NCBI RefSeq assembly: GCF_020907245.1
Contig: NZ_JAJJWH010000003.1
Span: 62,001 to 126,000 of the forward strand
DNA from: Pontibacter harenae
Lineage (GTDB): Bacteria; Bacteroidota; Bacteroidia; Cytophagales; Hymenobacteraceae
Length of the DNA stretch: 64,000 nucleotides
Reading direction: 5' to 3'
A program made the position numbers and the translations under genes. Positions 58,891 through 64,000 of this stretch are shown in pieces. Under the pieces are notes generated by a model. The model was not told the DNA's origin, ran no database searches, and saw only the letters and a program-made list of their open reading frames with translations. Positions within the stretch are counted from its first letter, which is position 1. Every line of letters starts with the position of its first letter.

Positions 58891-61185
58891 TTACTTTTCC
58901 TCATTTGACATTGAATAAGGAAAGCTTTCCTCCTGCGTTCCTCGCTGTTTGTTTGGAGTAGAAGACATATCAAAACCAATCTTTGCTCCTTTAATTAACT
59001 CGCTGTGGCTAAACCAGTTTTTATTATACTTCTTACCATTCAGCTTTATACTATCTACATATTTGTTTTCTGAGCTGTTATTAGGTGCATTTATCACTAT
59101 TTTGTTCCCATTCTGCAGGTTAAGTGTTACTTTTTTAAATAAAGGAGTACCTATTACATACTGGTCTATACCTGGTGTAACAGGATAAAATCCTAAAGCC
59201 GAAAAAACATACCAGGCAGACGTCTGGCCGTTATCTTCATCTCCAATATAACCATCGGGTGTAGGCTTATACATGCGGTCCATAGTTTCGCGTATCCAGT
59301 ACTGTGCTTTCCAAGGCTCACCAGCATAGTTGTACAGGTAAATCATGTGCTGTATAGGTTGGTTACCATGCGCATACTGCCCCATATTGGCGATCTGCAT
59401 TTCTCTGATTTCATGTATAACACCACCGTAGTAGCTATCGTCAAAAACAGGCGGCATCGAAAAAACAGAATCAAGTTTGGCCACAAAGTTTTTTCTACCC
59501 CCCATTAGCTCAACCAAACCTTGCACATCATGAAAAACAGACCACGTGTAGTGCCAGCTGTTTCCTTCTGTAAAAGCATCTCCCCACTTAAACGGGTTGA
59601 AGGGAGACTGAAACGTACCGTCCTGGTTTTTACCGCGCATCAGGCCAGTTGAAGGATCAAAGAGGTTGCGGTAGTTCTGGCTACGCTTCTTATACAACTC
59701 AATCTCACTTTGAGGCCTATTCAGCGCCTTTGCTAATTGGTAAATTGCAAAGTCATCGTAGGCATATTCCAGTGTGCGTGCGGCATTTTCATTAATTTTA
59801 ACATCGTATGGCACGTACCCCAATTTGTTATAGTACTCCACACCAGCACGACCAACAGCGGTTATAGGACCTGCATTGTTTGCTCCGTGCACAAGCGCCT
59901 CGTATAGGGTGTTAATGTCATAGCCTCTAAGTCCTTTCATGTAGGCATCCGAAACAACAGAAGCTGAATTGTTACCAACCATGATGTTGGCATAACCTGG
60001 GCTAGACCATTCTGGTAACCAGCCTCCTTCTTTGTAGTCGTTTATCAAGCCCTCCTGCATTTCTTTATTTATAGAAGGATATGCAAGGTTCAAGAACGGG
60101 TACAAAGCTCTAAAAGTATCCCAGAAGCCTGTGCCAGCAAACATGTAGCCAGGCAACGTTTCTCCAGTGTATGGGCTGTAGTGCACAATGTTACCGCTTG
60201 CATTTATCTCATACATCTTATGCGGGAAGAACAGAGTGCGGTAAAGGCACGAGTAAAAAGTCTTCATCTGCTCGGCAGTAGCACCCTCTACCTCTATTGC
60301 ATTCAGTGTTTTGTTCCAGATGTCTTTGGCCTTTTGCTTCGTTACATCAAAGCTGTCATTCGCCAACTCACTTTTTAAATTTAGTTCCGCCTGATCAAAG
60401 CTAATGAAAGAAGAAGCTACCCTAAGATTTACCTGTTTCCCTTTTTTCGTTTTAAAACCCACTACAGCACCCGAGTGGTTCGACTTCATCTCTAAGGCAT
60501 CTTTCACAAATTTGTTATCGCGCGCTGTAAAGGATACCGTAAAAGGTTTATCTATGTATATAACAAAGTAGTTTTTAAAATTCTTAGGGTTACTGCGGGC
60601 ATACTTGGTGCTGTAACCGATAATCTTGTTCTGTTCTGGAATAACTTTTATGTAAGACCCTTTATCCAGGGCATCCACTACAATAAAGGAGCTATCGTTC
60701 TGAGGGAAAGTGAAGCGAAATTGTGCTGCACGCTCAGTTGGTGTTATTTCTGCTGTAACATCGGTATCGGCAAGATATACACTATAATAATAAGGCTTTA
60801 CAACCTCCGATTTATGAGAGAACCAACTAGCTCTTTCATCTTCATGAAACTTTGCTTTACCTGTTACAGGCATAATGGCAAACTGCCCGTAATCATTCAT
60901 CCAGGGCGATGGTTGGTGGGTCTGCTTAAAGCCTCTTATTTTATCTGCAGCATAAGTATAAGCCCATCCGTTTCCCATATTTCCAGTCTGAGGTGTCCAA
61001 AAATTCATGCCCCAGGGCACAGCAATAGTTGGGTACGTATTACCGTTCGAGAGACTAGGCTTGGAGTCAGTTCCCATTAGTGGGTTTATCCACTCTACAG
61101 GATCTGTCACCTTTTCTACCATTACATCTTGGGCGGATACAGAGAAAGATACTAGCGATAGAATATAAATTAATGTTCTTTTCAT
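58891..61185 (-). CDS. GH92 family alpha-mannosidase, second copy (secreted)
   Basis: 764 residues from the ATG at 61185, giving a good signal peptide (KRTLIYILSLVSFSVSAQ). GH92 blocks: WINPLMGTDSKPSLSNGNTYPTIAVPWGMNFWTPQTG (about residues 33-65), FTEGNSWHYTWSVFHD (about 548), GNQPIQHMIYLYNYAGEPW (about 607) and GYIGDEDNGQTSAWYVFSALGFYPV (about 650). It differs from the first GH92 in these blocks (GNQP for GNEP, GDEDNGQT for GNDDFGQM), which places it in another branch and may mean another linkage specificity. It is the first gene of an operon with the ROK kinase and lies next to the LacI regulator. Confidence 0.95.
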   Translation of the reverse strand: MKRTLIYILSLVSFSVSAQDVMVEKVTDPVEWINPLMGTDSKPSLSNGNTYPTIAVPWGMNFWTPQTGNMGNGWAYTYAADKIRGFKQTHQPSPWMNDYGQFAIMPVTGKAKFHEDERASWFSHKSEVVKPYYYSVYLADTDVTAEITPTERAAQFRFTFPQNDSSFIVVDALDKGSYIKVIPEQNKIIGYSTKYARSNPKNFKNYFVIYIDKPFTVSFTARDNKFVKDALEMKSNHSGAVVGFKTKKGKQVNLRVASSFISFDQAELNLKSELANDSFDVTKQKAKDIWNKTLNAIEVEGATAEQMKTFYSCLYRTLFFPHKMYEINASGNIVHYSPYTGETLPGYMFAGTGFWDTFRALYPFLNLAYPSINKEMQEGLINDYKEGGWLPEWSSPGYANIMVGNNSASVVSDAYMKGLRGYDINTLYEALVHGANNAGPITAVGRAGVEYYNKLGYVPYDVKINENAARTLEYAYDDFAIYQLAKALNRPQSEIELYKKRSQNYRNLFDPSTGLMRGKNQDGTFQSPFNPFKWGDAFTEGNSWHYTWSVFHDVQGLVELMGGRKNFVAKLDSVFSMPPVFDDSYYGGVIHEIREMQIANMGQYAHGNQPIQHMIYLYNYAGEPWKAQYWIRETMDRMYKPTPDGYIGDEDNGQTSAWYVFSALGFYPVTPGIDQYVIGTPLFKKVTLNLQNGNKIVINAPNNSSENKYVDSIKLNGKKYNKNWFSHSELIKGAKIGFDMSSTPNKQRGTQEESFPYSMSNEEK

Positions 61186-61709
61186 GCTTGATAATAAGGA
61201 TCTAAACAAACTTTAACTTGTACCACAATTGCAGAGGCACATCAACTGCCAACTAAAACTTAAATAACCACTTAATGCACTTCCAACGGTTAACCTTTAA
61301 GTAAAAATACAAACTTATAGCCACAGAACAAGATGCTAAACGGTTTTAATAAAAGACCAATAGAGTATTTTACTTAACCTCTTTGGTAGCATAATGCTAC
61401 ACAATTAGACACAGTTTATTCCAGAAAATTTATTTGTGAAAGCAATATGCTATTGCTTTAAAAGACTTTGCTTCGGAAGGAAAGGAGAAGGCTTGCACCT
61501 GAAGATAAGAACGGGCCTTAGGTATAATGTAAATTTTATGACCAAGCCACTAAACTAAAGCGCTGGAAAGGTGATAAGAAATCAGCACAGTAATCTTCAA
61601 GTAAAAATGGAAGTTTACATTGTTGCATGCCACTAGCCATAAAAGACTAATATAAAAAGGCAGCTGATTTATACTGGGTACGTTACGACACCAACAGCTT
61701 CACCTCCAC
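61186..61709. other. Intergenic region with promoter and operators of the GH92-ROK operon
   Basis: 524 bp between the LacI gene end and the GH92 start. It contains a perfect -7 element on the minus strand (61310-61317) and two AACGGTT motifs around it. A similar sequence, CTTYAAGTAAAAAT, occurs twice (about 61296 and 61592). No open frame of interest was seen. Confidence 0.65.
61285..61346 (-). promoter_or_regulatory. Promoter and putative LacI-type operators of the GH92-ROK operon
   Basis: -7 element TAAGTTTG (plus-strand CAAACTTA at 61310-61317). AAACGGTTT (61338-61346) lies 20 bp upstream, in the -33 position, and a shorter AACGGTT (61285-61291) is downstream of the start site. The adjacent LacI gene is the likely regulator. 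Confidence 0.55.
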
Positions 61710-62732
61710 TTATTTCTTTGGAACAGAAGATTTACGCACAATTAAATTTGTGGGTAGAACAAACTGTTTTTTGGCGGTATCGGTGCTTGTTCCATCTAAA
61801 CCATCCAGCATAATCTGAATAACCTGCTTTGATATTTCTTCGATGGGCTGGGCAATGGCGGTAATGGAAGGGTTGTAAAGCTGGAAAGTATCGTGGTCAT
61901 CGAATGCAACAACACCAAGGTCGGTAGGTATGGTTAAGCCTAACCTGTTAATAGCTTCTAGTCCTCTAATGGCAAAATAGTTGGTGGAAAAAAACACTGC
62001 ATCCAATTCCTTATTCTTTTTCAGAAAAGACGCTATTTGCATTATAATCTTTTCATTTGACTTATCAAATGATATCTTTTTTATGCAAGGTGTTAGCCCA
62101 TGCTCTGCCAATGCGCCCTCATATCCCATACGCCTATCTATCATCTGAGACATGCTCGAGTCAAGAGTCACAAAACCAATGTTTTTATAACCCTGTTCTA
62201 TTAGGTGGGTCACGCCCTTATAAGTACTGTCGTAATTATCAATTACGACATAGCTAGCATCTATCGCAGGCATGTATCTATCAAATAAAACAACAGGGCG
62301 ATCTTCATTTATAAGCGACTGAATTTCTTCTTCTATACCTTCTGTTGGCGTAATGATAGAACCATCTATTTGCCAATCCTTAAACATGCTTATTAATTCG
62401 CGTGCTTTATCAGCTTTGCCTTCTGTACTACAGTATAAAATTTTGTACCCTCTCTCATAGGCATTACCTTCTATCAGGCGCGCAACACTGGCGAAGAAAG
62501 GGTTAGAGATATCCTCCACCATTAGCCCAATAATCTTCGACTTACCGGTTCTAAGACTCTGCGCAATCTGGTTTGGTTTGTAATTTACCTCCTCTACCAG
62601 TTTCAGCACCTTGTTAGTTAGCTCATCACTTATACGCTTTTCTTTTGCTTTCCCATTCATTATAAAGGAAACAGTTGTGATAGAGATGTCCAGTTGTTTT
62701 GCTATGTCTCGGATTGAGAGCTTTTTCTTCAT
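61710..62732 (-). CDS. LacI family transcriptional regulator
   Basis: 340 residues. The N-terminal helix-turn-helix is SIRDIAKQLDISITTVSFIMNGKAKEKRISDEL (about residues 6-38), followed by the hinge NYKPNQIAQSLRTGKSKIIGLMVEDISNPFFAS (about 50-82), which is typical of Bacteroidota LacI proteins. The periplasmic-binding-protein-like ligand domain continues to the end (VVIDNYDSTYKGVTHLIEQGYKNIGFVT, then DLGVVAFDDHDTF). It should bind a sugar or sugar phosphate effector and repress, or in this group sometimes activate, nearby glycan genes. The GH92-ROK operon starts 525 bp downstream in the same direction. Confidence 0.94.
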   Translation of the reverse strand: MKKKLSIRDIAKQLDISITTVSFIMNGKAKEKRISDELTNKVLKLVEEVNYKPNQIAQSLRTGKSKIIGLMVEDISNPFFASVARLIEGNAYERGYKILYCSTEGKADKARELISMFKDWQIDGSIITPTEGIEEEIQSLINEDRPVVLFDRYMPAIDASYVVIDNYDSTYKGVTHLIEQGYKNIGFVTLDSSMSQMIDRRMGYEGALAEHGLTPCIKKISFDKSNEKIIMQIASFLKKNKELDAVFFSTNYFAIRGLEAINRLGLTIPTDLGVVAFDDHDTFQLYNPSITAIAQPIEEISKQVIQIMLDGLDGTSTDTAKKQFVLPTNLIVRKSSVPKK

Positions 62733-63128
62733 TCTTATTTTTCTAAGTTGTGCTATAGCATGTTGGTACCCCTACATGCACTATGTTTAAGCTTAAGCCT
62801 TATAAAGAGGCTTTCCTGCTTAGACAAGGATCGAAGTACACCAATTGAATTGTGTCAATCGAATAAGTAAATACAGATTAGGTGCTTTATAGCTTTAAAT
62901 ACACCTAGCTGCTTTGCCCGATGTACAATAAAGTTAATGTTTTAAATTTTATTGTATGCTTTATCCAGTTATATCTGAGCAGCCTAATTCAACCTCTAAA
63001 ACTTGTAAAAGCAATTTTAAACTTAAAGCTAAAATATTCTGAAGAAAGAGAAACAATCTTCAAGGCGCAAGAAGAGAAAGCAACGCTGCTTAGAACATGT
63101 TTAGATAACTTACGCTAAAGGCAACAAA
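62733..63128. other. Intergenic region upstream of the LacI gene
   Basis: No credible gene. A 65-codon frame at 62921-63118 is AT-rich and not protein-like enough to call. No AAACGGTTT motif occurs here, so autoregulation through that motif is not indicated. Confidence 0.5.
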
Positions 63129-63155
63129 AAAAGCCTTGTCGAGGGACAAGGCTTT
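63124..63155 (-). terminator. Intrinsic terminator of tRNA-Leu
   Basis: Perfect stem AAAGCCTTGTC / GACAAGGCTTT (63130-63155) with GAGG loop, followed on the minus strand by a T run. Confidence 0.93.
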
Positions 63156-63159
63156 GAAG

Positions 63160-63241
63160 TGCGCGCGGGGAGATTCGAACTCCCACACCCGAAGGCACCA
63201 CCCCCTCAAGATGGCGTGTCTACCAATTTCACCACGTGCGC
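63160..63241 (-). tRNA. tRNA-Leu, anticodon GAG
   Basis: 82 nt with a long variable arm (TGCCTTCGGGTG), as in class II tRNAs. The anticodon loop is TTGAGGG on a CCATC / GGTGG stem, so the anticodon is GAG (reads CTC/CTT). The T arm is GGGAG-TTCGAAT-CTCCC. The acceptor stem is GCGCACG / CGCGCGC, with one A5-C68 mismatch. CCA is not encoded. The discriminator base is A, as expected for leucine. Confidence 0.96.
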
Positions 63242-63627
63242 AGGTGTAAAGTGTGGCAAAAGTAAGGAGCCAAATCGACATAAACAACACACACCTGCCC
63301 CTTCTTTTAAAGAAAAAATATCAAGTTTACTATTCCAGAATGTCCATACCGTTTTTTGTATTGCGACTTAAACTCTACAAAACAATTCCATCCAAGTTAC
63401 ACGAAAATAAAAAGTATAAATATTCCTAACTACATCAGAAACCTTATTTGCTCCGCATGATGTTGTATTAGCAGATCGAAAATAAAAAGGTGCTAAATCA
63501 AGCAAAGATTGCATCCAATAATGCTCTTTTGGCTAGGACTTTGTTAGGCTAATGTATAAATTTATACTTGTGCAGCCTCAAATTTGGTTAGCGGCACGTT
63601 TCAATAAAAAGTGTACAATTCATTTAT
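63242..63627. other. Intergenic region between tRNA-Leu and the ABC ATPase gene
   Basis: 386 bp, AT-rich, without a credible gene. It holds the tRNA promoter region and a weak -7-like element (CAAATTTG, about 63588) for the ABC gene. Confidence 0.5.
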
Positions 63628-64000
63628 ATGAGTATAGAGATTAGCGGATTATCGAAGGCTTATGGAAAGAAGCCAGTGCTGCAGGAGCTTAATCTAACCA
63701 TAGAACAAGGTCAATGCTATTGCCTGTTGGGGAAAAATGGTGTTGGCAAAAGTACATTCCTAAATTGTATCTTGGATTTTATACAACCTGATACAGGATC
63801 TGTGTCGCTTTTTGGCAAAGATTACAAACAGCATAGTATAGAGATAAAGCAAAATTTAGGTGCCCTATGCGAGGACAATCCGCTTATTGAGGAGTTTACA
63901 GGTATAGAATACTTAAACTTTGTGGCTAGGCTGTACAATCTCTCCCCTACTGAAACAGAAGAGCGCATTACCAGCCTAACCAATTACTTTTTCAACGATA
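63628..64000 (+). CDS. ABC transporter ATP-binding protein (C-terminal part off the window)
   Basis: The first 124 codons are in the window. They show the start IEISGLSKAYGKKPVLQELNLTIEQGQ and the Walker A motif LLGKNGVGKSTFLNCI (about residues 33-48), then the Q-loop region ALCEDNPLIEEFTGIEYLNFVARLYN. The signature and Walker B motifs lie outside. The pattern (PLIEEFTGIEYLNF) matches ABC-2 type export ATPases that partner a separate permease, so an adjacent permease gene is expected beyond the window. The substrate is unknown. Confidence 0.93.
   Translation, partial: MSIEISGLSKAYGKKPVLQELNLTIEQGQCYCLLGKNGVGKSTFLNCILDFIQPDTGSVSLFGKDYKQHSIEIKQNLGALCEDNPLIEEFTGIEYLNFVARLYNLSPTETEERITSLTNYFFND

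Noticed and set aside
62921-63118. 65-codon + strand frame before tRNA-Leu
   Set aside because: AT-driven Leu/Lys/Ile-rich frame with no family resemblance.

Overview
The window looks like chromosomal DNA from a Bacteroidota bacterium, most likely Cytophagales / Hymenobacteraceae (Pontibacter-like). The grounds are the gene families (DUF5117/DUF4953 metalloprotease, START-like 127-aa protein, GH92 mannosidases, split transketolase, DUF1080 and beta-propeller secreted proteins), A-rich start regions that almost never carry a Shine-Dalgarno sequence, and repeated perfect matches to the Bacteroidota -7 promoter element TAnnTTTG. The assignment is inferred from gene content, not from a marker-gene search.

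Left third (1-22.9 kb): a partial secreted metalloprotease runs off the left edge. It is followed by an MBOAT/SGNH O-acylation pair (2.8-5.1 kb), small enzymes and stress-type proteins (DinB, VF530, START-like, DUF218, NTF2-like, GNAT), a phosphohexomutase, an orphan PAS protein with a small helical partner, a nitroreductase, dnaB with DnaA-box-like sites upstream, the Mpl-type Mur ligase with an exonuclease, an M48 lipoprotein protease, and a FAH / M23 peptidase / bcp run.

Middle (23-41 kb): a transketolase split into two subunits with a von Willebrand A protein between them. Next come an ECF sigma factor, a membrane protein and a CpxP/Spy-like protein, then peptidase E, an MBL hydrolase, a Dph6-like ATP-pyrophosphatase, a PAS histidine kinase, a class III aminotransferase, an SLC13 transporter, TerB, pfkA and miaA. 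Strong intrinsic terminators separate most convergent pairs.

Right third (41-64 kb): a 1735-residue hybrid histidine kinase is in an operon with a CheY-like regulator, a small conserved protein and a PhnP-like MBL hydrolase. An NFACT/RqcH-like gene follows, with a 7-bp tandem repeat abutting its start. The end of the window is a mannan / glycan degradation region: GH92, a broken GH125, a beta-propeller dehydrogenase-like gene that has lost its natural 3' end, a DUF1080-PA14 protein, a BSP peptidase, a ROK kinase, a second GH92 and a LacI regulator. A shared AAACGGTTT motif lies near -33 of both GH92 genes and is a good candidate operator for that regulator. tRNA-Leu(GAG) and a partial ABC ATPase close the window.

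I found no CRISPR array, prophage, insertion sequence or complete novel defence system. The most unusual items are the GH125/beta-propeller deletion junction, the putative LacI operators, the heptamer repeat at the NFACT gene and the DnaA-box cluster.
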